From assembly GCA_965229615.1 (NCBI GenBank), contig OZ245890.1, positions 744,001 through 808,000 of the forward strand: a DNA stretch of 64,000 nucleotides, in the 5' to 3' direction. Of the stretch, positions 18,037-27,861 are shown piece after piece. Below the pieces are notes generated by a model. It made no database searches, was not told the origin of the DNA, and was given only the letters and a program-made list of their open reading frames with translations. The position numbers and the translations under genes are program-made. Numbering within the stretch: the first letter of the stretch is position 1; each line of letters opens with the position of its first letter. The DNA is from G965229615 sp965229615 (lineage in GTDB: Bacteria; Pseudomonadota; Alphaproteobacteria; Rickettsiales; Midichloriaceae).

Positions 18037-19452
18037 TCACACTTTGTTGTCACTTTTTTTACTCATATAAAGAGAAACAATGAATTTCAGTATAATACTT
18101 AGCATTATAATATAGATGATATTTGAGAATATAACTGCAGTTATAATAAAATTTTCTATGTTTTGTTTATTATCATCTGTATATAGAACAACTGATAATA
18201 GCATGAATAATGCCAATATAAGACTGCTTACAAAGTATCGTTGTTGTTCAGTAGAAAGATGTAATATAGCAAAAGCCTTCAGTATATTCACTCTCAAAAT
18301 ACTACAAGTAACAACCAACATTGCAAATATCATACCAAACTGTGGCAATATAACTTGCACCAATACTGAACAATGTGTAATAATGGAATTACATTGAAAT
18401 GCTTCATTGAAAACATTGCAAACACTTGACTTTTCCTCCATATCTTCAAACATCACACTATACATGAGTTTCCTTAAATTATCGTCGAATGGGATGATTT
18501 TAATGTCTGTGATATTACAACCCAGCGTTTTACATATATTCTGTGTTATGTTGAAAATAAAGGGTGTGATAAACTCATCAGGTGGTGCAAGATACATTCC
18601 ATAACCTATCCACACAATGGATAAAAAAATCAGTATTGTATATAGACAATACCTTACCCATTGCAGCTTAAAACCGCGCGATAGCTGCTTTTGTAATATA
18701 TCATTAGTAAGAATGTTAGCACATATTACCATACAGAAAAAAAGCATGCCAGTGGTATCTGCTGTAATGTATAGTCCTCCTATTGTTACACCTATCATGC
18801 TACATTTATAGTAATTTGGATTAGATAGCATTGACATTGTTGCAAACCAACTAGCGGTTAGGAGCATTGCTAGAAGATTTGTTGATGTCATTGTAACAAA
18901 AGTCATTTGTATATTTTGATTCAATAGTAGCAGCAACACATACGTTATCACTGAAAACAGCGCAATGTTATATGATTGTGTGATGTATAAAGTGAATATC
19001 AATATTATAATGCATGTTATACCGACACAAGTGATGTTTGGCATGCGCAAAAAGCGATAGATATCAATTTTATTGATGTTTGCTTGAGAGATTACCTCAT
19101 TGCCTACAATATATGGCATTTTCATCGCATGAAGATATGAAACCATATCATCGTATTGATTGTTTGTATTCATATATATAAAATCATTTTCAAGACGAAA
19201 GCCATACAGATATAACGGCAATGCTGTGACAATACCAGACAAGGGTGGATGCACTATTGCAAAACGTGAGTAGTCATTGGAATGACTTGTCACATTATAT
19301 AGCCACTGTGTACCAATACCCAATTGTATAATTTCTCTATTGCTTGGTTGTGTGATATTAATATTCCTGTCAAGAACTATATATAAACATGTCATTACAA
19401 AAAATAACACTAGCGATAGAAATATGGATATAACATGATGTTTGACTTTCAT
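18037..19452 (-). CDS. Multi-pass integral membrane protein, possibly a GT-C-type glycosyltransferase
   Basis: A 471-residue protein with about ten hydrophobic segments and one long loop (about residues 30-130) after the first, as in GT-C glycosyltransferases (ArnT/PMT type), where an extracytoplasmic loop follows TM1. A HPPL motif (FAIVHPPLSGIV) sits in that loop and resembles the HPPL/HPPG motif of such enzymes, but the acidic metal-binding residue pair typical of the first loop is not clear. A second soluble stretch (about 295-350) contains several cysteines. Not recognised beyond this. It is divergent from alaS. Confidence 0.5.
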   Translation of the reverse strand: MKVKHHVISIFLSLVLFFVMTCLYIVLDRNINITQPSNREIIQLGIGTQWLYNVTSHSNDYSRFAIVHPPLSGIVTALPLYLYGFRLENDFIYMNTNNQYDDMVSYLHAMKMPYIVGNEVISQANINKIDIYRFLRMPNITCVGITCIIILIFTLYITQSYNIALFSVITYVLLLLLNQNIQMTFVTMTSTNLLAMLLTASWFATMSMLSNPNYYKCSMIGVTIGGLYITADTTGMLFFCMVICANILTNDILQKQLSRGFKLQWVRYCLYTILIFLSIVWIGYGMYLAPPDEFITPFIFNITQNICKTLGCNITDIKIIPFDDNLRKLMYSVMFEDMEEKSSVCNVFNEAFQCNSIITHCSVLVQVILPQFGMIFAMLVVTCSILRVNILKAFAILHLSTEQQRYFVSSLILALFMLLSVVLYTDDNKQNIENFIITAVIFSNIIYIIMLSIILKFIVSLYMSKKSDNKV

Positions 19453-19526
19453 AATATACGATATTGTTCAAAATTTATGCGTTGATTCATATTCTGCTCT
19501 GATGACTCTAACAGGACCAAAGTTAA

Positions 19527-19555
19527 TTTCAAAGTGATGATAACAATGATATAAT
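19527..19555 (+). promoter_or_regulatory. Putative alaS promoter
   Basis: TATAAT at 19550-19555 with TTTCAA 17 bases upstream (19527-19532). The -10 box is perfect; the -35 box is weak. Transcription would start about 78 bases before the preferred alaS ATG. Confidence 0.45.
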
Positions 19556-19639
19556 GCTGTACATAATACTAGTAAACCGCATTTGAACTATAGACATTGT
19601 CAATGCAGTGTTTGTTTAAATATAATTATTTATCTATTA

Positions 19640-22291
19640 ATGCATCTCAATGATATAAGAAAGACATTTTTAGAATTTTTTACAAAACAGAATCATCTGA
19701 TTCTACCTTCTAGTCCGCTTGTGCCACAAAATGATCCATCATTAATGTTCACTAACTCAGGAATGGTACAATTCAAAAATTACTTTCTAGGAAGTGAAAC
19801 ACCAACTAATATGAGAATTGCTACAAGCCAAAAATGTGTTAGAGCCGGAGGTAAACATAATGACTTGGATAATGTTGGATACACAGCTAGACACCATACA
19901 TTTTTCGAAATGCTTGGTAACTTCTCATTTGGTGACTATTTCAAGGATGAGGCAATAAAATTTGCTTGGGAATTTCTTACAAAAGAACTCAGCATAGATA
20001 GTACAAAACTATATATCACGATATATCATGATGATGAAGAAGCATATAATATATGGAAAAAAGTTGCAGGCTTATCAGATGATAGAATCATCAAAATATC
20101 AACCTCAGATAATTTCTGGTCAATGGGCAACACAGGCCCATGTGGTCCATGTTCTGAAATATTTTATGATCATGGTGATAGATATAATGGAGGATTACCT
20201 GGGTCAGATATGGAGGGTGATAGATATGTTGAGATATGGAATCTAGTCTTCATGCAATATGAGCAGCTTGAAGATGGCACAATGAATACATTGCCGAAAC
20301 CATCTATAGACACTGGCAGTGGCATAGAAAGGTTAGCAGCTGTAATGCAAGGAATTAATAGTAACTTCGATATAGACCTATTTAAGGAAATGATTGCAGC
20401 ATCAATAGATATATCAGGCAACGATAAGAATATTATAGCACATAAAGTGATAGCTGATCACCTAAGATCTATGAGTTTTCTAATAGCTGATGGTGTTTTA
20501 CCATCAAATGATGGCAGAGGATATGTTCTACGCAGGATTATGAGAAGGGCAATGAGATATGTCAAAAATTTGTGCTATAAAAAGCCACTTTTGCATCAGT
20601 TGGTACCAACACTTGTCGGCCTCATGGGATCAGCTTATCCTGAGCTCTGTAGAGCTGAGGCAAACATCACATCAGTTTTACTGTATGAAGAGGAAAAGTT
20701 TGGCGATACTCTTGAAAGAGGCATGAAAATACTCAATGATGAGATGGAAAGGATTACAGATTCGTTACCTGGTGATATTGCCTTCAAACTATATGATACA
20801 TATGGTTTCCCGCTCGATTTAACAAAGGATATCTTAAGATCTCATGGTATATCTGTTGATGATGATGGCTTCAACAACGCAATGGCTAAGCAGAAACGTA
20901 GAGCGCGTGAGGCATGGAGTGGTAGTGGTGAAATGGCACATGATAAGGTTTGGTTTGATATTACAGAGCAACATGGTGCAACTGAGTTTTTTGGCTATAC
21001 CTACGATACGCTATCTGCAAAGGTACAAACAATAGTTGTAGATAGTGGTATTGTTGAACGCATTGAGAAGGGGATGACTGGTATCATTATACTCAATCAA
21101 ACTCCATTCTATGGTGAGAGTGGTGGACAGGTAGGAGATAGTGGTTTCCTTTGTAGAGGTGAAGAAAAAATATGTACAGTTAATAATACGATGATATATC
21201 CAAAAAGGGTGTTTGGACATCATGTTGTTTGTGATGTCGATCATATAGCTGTTGGTGATGAAATCATTGCAGTAGTTGATGCAGTGAGGCGTAATAAAAT
21301 AAGAATTAACCACTCAGCCACACATCTACTGCATAATGTATTGCGTAAAACCTTAGGAGATCACGTTGTGCAAAAGGGATCACTTGTCAATGATCAAAAA
21401 TTGCGGTTTGATTTCTCTTATGTGCAAGCACTAACAAAAGAACAGATATTTGAAATAGAGGTTGAAGTGAATGAGATGATAAGAAGCAATAATCCTGTTA
21501 TAATAGATGTTATGCCATATGAAACTGCTATACAAACAGGTGCAATGGCTCTCTTTGGTGAAAAATATAGTGATGAAGTGAGGGTCATATCAATGGGAAA
21601 CTCGGTTGAGTTATGTGGTGGTACACATGTTAGGAGAACTGGTGATATAGGTTTATTCAAAATTATGAGTGAAACAGCAATATCATCAGGTATACGTCGT
21701 ATAGAAGCTATCACAGGTGCAGCAGCACTCAAACAGTGTCAATTATATGATGAAATAGTACAACACGTAGCATCAACACTAAAATGTAGTAATGAGCAAA
21801 TATTGGAAAAAATTTTTTCAATTCTTGATAACAAAAAATTACTTGAAAAACAGCTACACAATATGACTGTACAAAAATTAGTTGATTCTGCTGATTTGCA
21901 TGATATAATATTAAATTTAACAGATACTACATTTGATAGCATATCCACTAAACAAACGGGGCCAAATGTACTATTTATCAAACAACAGTGTGATAACACG
22001 AATGTAAATGTAATGAAAAGTGTTGTTGCTGCAATTGTACAGAAATTTTGTAGCGAAAAACAATATATTATTTTATTATATGATAGATCTAGTGGCATGG
22101 TATTATTAAACGTATCTAGGTCACTTCACAAATATGATATTGATGCGAAGGCTTTATATCATCCTTTTGCAGAGGAACATGGTGGAAAGGGTGGTGGATC
22201 AAAAGATATGGTACAAATTGGTGGCATATCACAGAAATACAGTATTACAGATATTGCAAACATAGTGATGAGAAAATTGCAAACTGAGTAA
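19640..22291 (+). CDS. alaS: Alanyl-tRNA synthetase
   Basis: A class II synthetase that charges tRNA-Ala and edits mischarged Ser/Gly. From this start the editing-domain zinc ligands are H558 and H562 (HSATH) and C659...H663 (CGGTH). Domain order is catalytic, tRNA-recognition, editing, C-Ala (the last with the AEEHGGKGGGSKDMVQIGG motif). ATG at 19640 gives the family opening (LNDIRKTFLEFF) and 883 residues, close to the 876 of E. coli; an upstream in-frame ATG at 19583 would add 19 unlikely residues. Confidence 0.97.
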   Translation: MHLNDIRKTFLEFFTKQNHLILPSSPLVPQNDPSLMFTNSGMVQFKNYFLGSETPTNMRIATSQKCVRAGGKHNDLDNVGYTARHHTFFEMLGNFSFGDYFKDEAIKFAWEFLTKELSIDSTKLYITIYHDDEEAYNIWKKVAGLSDDRIIKISTSDNFWSMGNTGPCGPCSEIFYDHGDRYNGGLPGSDMEGDRYVEIWNLVFMQYEQLEDGTMNTLPKPSIDTGSGIERLAAVMQGINSNFDIDLFKEMIAASIDISGNDKNIIAHKVIADHLRSMSFLIADGVLPSNDGRGYVLRRIMRRAMRYVKNLCYKKPLLHQLVPTLVGLMGSAYPELCRAEANITSVLLYEEEKFGDTLERGMKILNDEMERITDSLPGDIAFKLYDTYGFPLDLTKDILRSHGISVDDDGFNNAMAKQKRRAREAWSGSGEMAHDKVWFDITEQHGATEFFGYTYDTLSAKVQTIVVDSGIVERIEKGMTGIIILNQTPFYGESGGQVGDSGFLCRGEEKICTVNNTMIYPKRVFGHHVVCDVDHIAVGDEIIAVVDAVRRNKIRINHSATHLLHNVLRKTLGDHVVQKGSLVNDQKLRFDFSYVQALTKEQIFEIEVEVNEMIRSNNPVIIDVMPYETAIQTGAMALFGEKYSDEVRVISMGNSVELCGGTHVRRTGDIGLFKIMSETAISSGIRRIEAITGAAALKQCQLYDEIVQHVASTLKCSNEQILEKIFSILDNKKLLEKQLHNMTVQKLVDSADLHDIILNLTDTTFDSISTKQTGPNVLFIKQQCDNTNVNVMKSVVAAIVQKFCSEKQYIILLYDRSSGMVLLNVSRSLHKYDIDAKALYHPFAEEHGGKGGGSKDMVQIGGISQKYSITDIANIVMRKLQTE

Positions 22292-22458
22292 ATAACATTA
22301 GGAAAAATAGGATACTGATAAATGGCCAACCATAGACCACGTTAAGATTCTATCTATCGTATGATAGCGTGAAGACACACTAGTGACTTAAGTTATTTTG
22401 TTTTCTCTGCAAAAAGTACTGACATATTAATACTTATTATGAAAACTCCTGCACTACC

Positions 22459-22758
22459 TCAGTATGTTGGATCATCATGAGTATTCAGTGATAGAGTAGT
22501 CGCTATTTCATCATCAGATAAAAATCTATTGTCATTTGCAATTTCACTATTTTGACTGAACATGAGGTCAGTCGCAATAACTACACCACTTATGGTACTT
22601 ATGATACATCCAATTTTTGTTCTACTATGTACCACACTACTTATATTTTGATCATCTAGTAGATGTGCATCGAGTTCACGTGAGTAGTAGTCTCGCACCA
22701 TAGCTTTGCTAGCAATACAACCAGCAACACTTACCCCTACACCTATAAAAGTACTCAT
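22459..22758 (-). CDS. Small membrane protein of unknown function
   Basis: From this ATG the protein has 99 residues; an in-frame ATG at 22818 would add 20. Two hydrophobic segments are visible: STFIGVGVSVAGCIAS at the start and KIGCIISTISGVVIATDLM in the middle, separated by a charged stretch with DYYSRELDAHLLDDQ. The C-terminal 35 residues are polar. The layout parallels the larger neighbour at 22997-23443. Both lie downstream of virD4 on the same strand, so a link with the secretion operon is possible, but the 146-178 bp gaps leave this open. Confidence 0.5.
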   Translation of the reverse strand: MSTFIGVGVSVAGCIASKAMVRDYYSRELDAHLLDDQNISSVVHSRTKIGCIISTISGVVIATDLMFSQNSEIANDNRFLSDDEIATTLSLNTHDDPTY

Positions 22759-22996
22759 GATGCATTTTTTAATTGTGTATGGTATATAGTTAGCTAGGGG
22801 CTGAAAGTTATAACGCATAGTATATAATTATAATTTGTTAACGCTATATGATAAATTTTATCTACATATCAACATACATACACTACTACAGATTATATAT
22901 CGATGGTACAATATAACCTGATACCATGATATTATAGTCCTGAGCTTATTATCCTATCAAGATTTACCTTAGTAACACTACTGTCACAAATACATT

Positions 22997-23443
22997 CTAT
23001 GTTTCGATAGTACTATTATAATCATGAGATTCAAGTTCACCTGCCGTAGAATTAACGATACCGTTACTAGATGTCCTCCCACTATCAGATATAGTAGCAG
23101 CATAACCGAATGCTATTGCCATTATAACTCCCGTAACAATGCAAACTGTTTTTGTTGAACACAAGGGTGGATACTGTGCTATTCGCTCGTGTGCTGCCAA
23201 TCGCTCCCTATACTCATCCATTGCAACTCTTTGAGCCATAGGAATATGTGGTATAAAAGGCCTCTCTGGTCCTTCATCGCATGCATTACACACACACAAC
23301 AACAAAGGCCCCATAATACAACCAAAGATTGCTCCAACGATTGCCATACCAATTTCATCTCCTGTTTTTTGCAATGCAACTGATATCACATTTGGATATG
23401 TTGTTTGATCCAGTCCCGTTGTAACTGTAGTAAGATTTTTCAT
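22997..23443 (-). CDS. Two-TM membrane protein of unknown function downstream of virD4
   Basis: A 148-residue protein with one hydrophobic segment at about residues 32-54 (GMAIVGAIFGCIMGPLLLCV), an intervening hydrophilic region with EYRERLAAHERIAQ, a second segment near 100-118 (VCIVTGVIMAIAFGYAA) and a polar, Ser/Thr-rich tail. Cysteines near the first segment (CVCNAC) are notable. It is the first gene after virD4 on the same strand. No family is recognised; a small secretion-accessory protein or a substrate are both possible. Confidence 0.55.
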   Translation of the reverse strand: MKNLTTVTTGLDQTTYPNVISVALQKTGDEIGMAIVGAIFGCIMGPLLLCVCNACDEGPERPFIPHIPMAQRVAMDEYRERLAAHERIAQYPPLCSTKTVCIVTGVIMAIAFGYAATISDSGRTSSNGIVNSTAGELESHDYNSTIET

Positions 23444-23568
23444 ACGAGGTAATTGAGTATTTGTACTATAGTTGAACTAATATTTGAAACTAGCTCATAC
23501 TCAATTCTACAATCTTAAATATAAAAATACAACCATTATTTGCACTGCGAGCCGCTAAACCCACAACC

Positions 23569-23587
23569 GTGTTATTGTTGATAACAC
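23569..23587. terminator. Hairpin just downstream of virD4
   Basis: GTGTTAT (23569-23575) and ATAACAC (23581-23587) pair perfectly around a five-base loop, ending three bases from the virD4 stop codon. There is no T-run, so it could act as a 3' stabilising hairpin or Rho-dependent boundary of the secretion operon. Confidence 0.45.
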
Positions 23588-23589
23588 AT

Positions 23590-25419
23590 TTACTCTGATG
23601 TTGATTCAGCCTCCTCAGCTGCACGTATAGCATTAGTATTGGCTTTCCTTGGGTCGTATGGCTCTTGCTGTGGCACTGCAGTCGGCTTCAAAAGACGTTT
23701 TTTGAATAGTTTATGCGCATAATATTTGATCTTTTTAGATTTTATTGGTGGTTGTGATTCTATAAGTAATATCTGATCGTCACGCGGCAACCCTATAACT
23801 TCTTGTGGTAAAAGCAATGCTCTTTGTGCTTTCGATACATTCAATGAACGTGAGCCAGGGTTGAAATCAAGATACTTCGGTTTACTTGCTGATTCTGTTT
23901 CAACTGTTTTATTACCACATAATTGCGATATGAGATTTGCCGTTTCATAGTTATTAGCAGCAAATGTTATTCTGAATGTTGAGTTCGATAAGAATGAGTT
24001 CATACCTGGTTCTTCATATATTCCCTTCAATTGCTGTGTATCTTGCACAATGAGGAACAGACGCACCTTATAACCACGAAAATATGCTATACCTGACATA
24101 AACTGTTCCATCTTGCCAAGTGTTGGAAACTCATCCATCATGAACATAACACCATATATCTCTTCAGGAGTTGGCATTTTTCTTGATAAAAACTCGGTTG
24201 CTTGTTGGTAGAAAACCTGCATCAGAGGTTGTAGACGTTTCAAGTTATCTGGTGTCAAACCAACATATACTGTTGTCACATTAATTTTGAACTTTTGTAT
24301 ATCAAAATCACTGCTTGCTGTTGCTGTATCAATAAGAGGGTTTGCCCACAATTCAAGACTGGAGTTCATTGTCGATATTACACCTGATCTCTCCTTATCA
24401 GCTTTTTGTAAGAATGCTGCTATATTCATATAGGCAACCGGATGTATTTGTGCTCCTATAGTATCTAATACAACTGCAAGGTTGTATACAACATCATCAC
24501 TACGCATTGTGCGTACAACCTCCCCAAATGAAGCATTTTTATCAGGTGCAGCAATGAGGTATAATATGACTCCAACCAGCAATGATCTAGCTTCATTTAT
24601 CCAAAAATCTTGCTTAGGCATGAGTAGGCTGGAAATTTTCTGTACATCATCTACCATCTGTCCAGGCTTCTCACTCACCCAATCTATTGGATTGTAGCAA
24701 TGAGTGAACCCATCTGGATTTGCTGGATTCCAGACAAAAACTCTTTGTCCTACGCTTGCACGCCATCCACTTGTAAGTTCATAGTTTTCGAGTTTAATAT
24801 CATGTACAAAAATTGAATGACGCCAGAACAACAGATTTGGAATCACAAAACCAACACCCTTACCAGAGCCTGTAGGTGCAAAGAGCAATGCATGTTGAAA
24901 ACCATCTGCAATCAGAAATCCATGCTCATCTTCTCCTAGCAGCATGCCTTCCTTTGCACGTAAACCAGCCTTTGTAATTTCTTGCTGCGAAGCCCAATGT
25001 GCATCACCATGAACTGACTCTTTCGGTTTCCATGGTCTTAGTTCATATAGCTTTTTCCTATAATACCAAATTAAAAGGAGGTATAATGTGGTCGGTCCAA
25101 ATATACTACCAATATATTTCAAGACAAAATAATTATACATCACAAGATAATTGTATATTGTGTAGTTCGTACTCATAGCATTCAAATTTTGCACTAACCA
25201 CATGTAATACCCCTGCAATACCATAAATGCACGAGGTGATTTCAAAAAAACAAGTGGTGCAACAAATATCCCACCAGCACCATTGTATTGCGTGTCTAGT
25301 ATCACAGCAAAAATTACACCTGAGATGTACACTGATACTATCAGTCCGATACAGAATAATAGTATTCCAACTACAGTATTTCTAAATTTATCTACAAAAG
25401 GAGTTTTAGGCACATCCAA
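23590..25419 (-). CDS. virD4: Type IV secretion coupling protein VirD4
   Basis: The inner-membrane ATPase that recruits substrates to the type IV secretion channel. Two N-terminal membrane regions (about residues 16-40 and 105-120) precede the TraG-type ATPase domain: Walker A APTGSGKG at 181-188 and Walker B FMMDEFPTLG. Length 609 residues is typical for Rickettsiales. The C-terminal tail is hydrophilic (AAEEAESTSE). It is the last core gene of the virB8-B9-B10-B11-D4 operon, 66 bases after virB11. Confidence 0.96.
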   Translation of the reverse strand: MDVPKTPFVDKFRNTVVGILLFCIGLIVSVYISGVIFAVILDTQYNGAGGIFVAPLVFLKSPRAFMVLQGYYMWLVQNLNAMSTNYTIYNYLVMYNYFVLKYIGSIFGPTTLYLLLIWYYRKKLYELRPWKPKESVHGDAHWASQQEITKAGLRAKEGMLLGEDEHGFLIADGFQHALLFAPTGSGKGVGFVIPNLLFWRHSIFVHDIKLENYELTSGWRASVGQRVFVWNPANPDGFTHCYNPIDWVSEKPGQMVDDVQKISSLLMPKQDFWINEARSLLVGVILYLIAAPDKNASFGEVVRTMRSDDVVYNLAVVLDTIGAQIHPVAYMNIAAFLQKADKERSGVISTMNSSLELWANPLIDTATASSDFDIQKFKINVTTVYVGLTPDNLKRLQPLMQVFYQQATEFLSRKMPTPEEIYGVMFMMDEFPTLGKMEQFMSGIAYFRGYKVRLFLIVQDTQQLKGIYEEPGMNSFLSNSTFRITFAANNYETANLISQLCGNKTVETESASKPKYLDFNPGSRSLNVSKAQRALLLPQEVIGLPRDDQILLIESQPPIKSKKIKYYAHKLFKKRLLKPTAVPQQEPYDPRKANTNAIRAAEEAESTSE

Positions 25420-25485
25420 AGTTTTTTATTTGTTTCAACGTAAATATGCTGTAATCAGTGTTGTTTATATATACTTGCATACTAA

Positions 25486-26478
25486 CTACTGATCACAACG
25501 CGAATGCTTAAAATATATTTCCGATACATATCTTCTTCCACCACTACCCCTCTTCAATTGTACAACAATATCAATAACATGTTTAATATAATCACTAACT
25601 TGCTCTGGTGGTATACCAAGGCCAGCTTGCATTACCATCAATTTTAATTGCTCCAATGCCATTTGAGGTGTATCAGCATGAAGTGTTGAAATTGAACCAG
25701 GATGCCCAGTGTTTATAGCGCGTAAAAAACTAAATGCTTCTGCCCCTCGCAGTTCACCAACTATAATTCTGTCTGGACGTAAACGCAAACATGCCTCTAT
25801 TAGATCCTGTATTGCAACTTTTGCTCTTCCTTGCCCGCCTTTAGAAGCAAGTAAATGCAGTTTATTTGGATGATCAGCGAGTTGAATCTCCCTTGCATCT
25901 TCACATGTTATCAGCCTTTCATCATGTGGTATCGCTCTCAACATTGCATTTGTAAATGTAGTTTTACCAGTTGATGTACCGCCACTAATAATAATATTTT
26001 TTTTGCTTGTCACCCCCTTTTGTAAGAAATCCTTTATATGTTTTTCCTTCAAAAGTTGTGCCATAATTTTAGCATCCTCATCAACTACCTCTTCAACCGC
26101 TGTATTGCTGAATGCTCCCATCTTTTCATATGCTTCGAGATCCAATACTATAGCAGCTGGCTTTCTTATCGCCATACCAATACTGCCTGGTTCTGTTGCT
26201 GGTGGCATCACTATCTGTATTCTAAAACCATTTGGCAAAGTTGCAGATAATATTGGATTTTCTTCACTCACCTTCTGCTCGGTTGAGCGTGCAACTAGCA
26301 TTGCTAACCCCTTAAGATGTTCAAAATCTAGTATAGGCATCAACTCGCTATATATAGCCCCCTTTTTTTCTATCCATATTTCACCTGATTTGTTAATACA
26401 CACTTCATTCACACCATCCTGAGAGAACACTTGTTTTAATGGCTCGAGATACGTTTCTAATGCTGTAATATTATTCAT
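25486..26478 (-). CDS. virB11: Type IV secretion ATPase VirB11
   Basis: A hexameric traffic ATPase on the cytoplasmic side of the secretion machine. Walker A GGTSTGKT is at residues 166-173, the Asp-box region follows (TCEDAREIQLAD), and the His-box is in AINTGHPGSISTLHAD. Length 330 residues is normal. Its start overlaps the virB10 stop by four bases, so translation is probably coupled. Confidence 0.96.
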   Translation of the reverse strand: MNNITALETYLEPLKQVFSQDGVNEVCINKSGEIWIEKKGAIYSELMPILDFEHLKGLAMLVARSTEQKVSEENPILSATLPNGFRIQIVMPPATEPGSIGMAIRKPAAIVLDLEAYEKMGAFSNTAVEEVVDEDAKIMAQLLKEKHIKDFLQKGVTSKKNIIISGGTSTGKTTFTNAMLRAIPHDERLITCEDAREIQLADHPNKLHLLASKGGQGRAKVAIQDLIEACLRLRPDRIIVGELRGAEAFSFLRAINTGHPGSISTLHADTPQMALEQLKLMVMQAGLGIPPEQVSDYIKHVIDIVVQLKRGSGGRRYVSEIYFKHSRCDQ

Positions 26479-27815
26479 GGTAGTTCCATAGTGTTAAACG
26501 CTATTGCTTTCTTAGGAAACGTGATATCATGCTGCACCATAATGTTTATTCTTGTACCTTGATCCACAAAAATCGTACTCAAACCAGGAGGAAAGTATTT
26601 ATTTAGTTGTTCTGTTGCTACACCTTGGAATTTACTCATACCATCACCAATGATTTGTGCTCCCATGCTGCTCACTGTGATTGTATCATCTGCTTTTTTA
26701 TTTTTATCATCTGGCGTTGGTGTTGGAGTTCGCTTTACAACCACTTCTTTGTCTATACCAGAAGCTTTTGCAACAATATATGGACCAAGTACAGAAACTA
26801 AAAACGCATTTGTGAAGGCGTTTGTTATGTTAGTGTCAACATATCCTGGTATACCATTTCTGCCAAGTGGATCTGTTGCTTGATTACCTGGTGCCTCTGG
26901 CAGGTTGATATCAACGCCACTAGGCATCACAACTCTTGTCCACACAGTATTGATCCTTGTTATGATACCACTGCCGGATTGTGCTGTTGTAGCATTATAT
27001 TTCCCTACCATACGCGCTCCCTTTGGGATTAATACAATATCACCATGCTCTGCATACACATCATGACTCACTATGGCTCTTACAATGCCAGTGATCAGAC
27101 TTGTATTTATTGCTGTTTCCAAAACACCTTCTATTATTTTACCCTGTACAATGCTATGATGCAAGTTGCTATTAATTTTTGTTGCGACTACCATCTGTGC
27201 ATCACTATGTGCGAGTTCACTGCCATCTATAGTCCCACCATCAAATCCTTGGAAATCCATTTTATTATCATGCCTTCCAACAACATTATCACCTTTTTTT
27301 GGTTCACTACTAACACCACCAAATGCTATAACACTTGTTGTTGATATTGCAGGTGTAGTTACTTCATTTTTAGTCATAGTTTGTAGAGGTAATGGTGGAG
27401 TTTCAATTTCCTTTTGTACGGGTGGTGGTGCAACCAGCTCAGGAGGCTTCATTTTTGGTACTTCTAATACTGGTGGTGCTGGTGGTTTCAAGAGTGTTAT
27501 ATCTTTACTCAAACTATCATCATCCTCATGCTGCTTTTTTTTGTATATATCTATTGTTGTTTGCGGGGCGGGAACGATATTTTTCTGCTCTATTTCTTTT
27601 TTACTTTCCTCAACAACTTCTTGTTTCTTAGTACTACTATCACCACTAAAAAATATTATATATATAGATATCACAACAACACCAATTGCGATTCCTATGA
27701 CAGCAATTTTTCTTTTATCACTCATATCCCTAAAATTTTGCATTACTTCATGCACGCTTGTGTTATTACCACTCTCACTATTTTGTGGTTGTTCGTTGTT
27801 ATTTGCCATTGTCAA
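26475..27815 (-). CDS. virB10: Type IV secretion channel protein VirB10
   Basis: Spans inner and outer membranes as part of the core complex. It has a short cytoplasmic N-terminus, one membrane helix at about residues 37-56, a proline-rich periplasmic region (PPAPPVLEVPKMKPPELVAPPP) and the C-terminal TrbI/VirB10 domain with IVRAIVSHDVYAEHGD and LIPKGARMVGKY. The start could also be the ATG two codons on. It overlaps virB11 by four bases and follows virB9 by 46. Confidence 0.95.
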   Translation of the reverse strand: MTMANNNEQPQNSESGNNTSVHEVMQNFRDMSDKRKIAVIGIAIGVVVISIYIIFFSGDSSTKKQEVVEESKKEIEQKNIVPAPQTTIDIYKKKQHEDDDSLSKDITLLKPPAPPVLEVPKMKPPELVAPPPVQKEIETPPLPLQTMTKNEVTTPAISTTSVIAFGGVSSEPKKGDNVVGRHDNKMDFQGFDGGTIDGSELAHSDAQMVVATKINSNLHHSIVQGKIIEGVLETAINTSLITGIVRAIVSHDVYAEHGDIVLIPKGARMVGKYNATTAQSGSGIITRINTVWTRVVMPSGVDINLPEAPGNQATDPLGRNGIPGYVDTNITNAFTNAFLVSVLGPYIVAKASGIDKEVVVKRTPTPTPDDKNKKADDTITVSSMGAQIIGDGMSKFQGVATEQLNKYFPPGLSTIFVDQGTRINIMVQHDITFPKKAIAFNTMELP

Positions 27816-27861
27816 ATTGCCTTTAATATAACATTTGTGTTATAAGTTATCAATAACTCGA

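Noticed and set aside
22340..22400. Hairpin-like CTATC/GATAG element after alaS
   Set aside because: Only a five-base stem without a T-run; too weak to call a terminator.
27166..27831. 221-codon forward frame opposite virB10
   Set aside because: Shadow of the strongly supported virB10 gene; its composition mirrors the antisense of proline- and lysine-rich codons.
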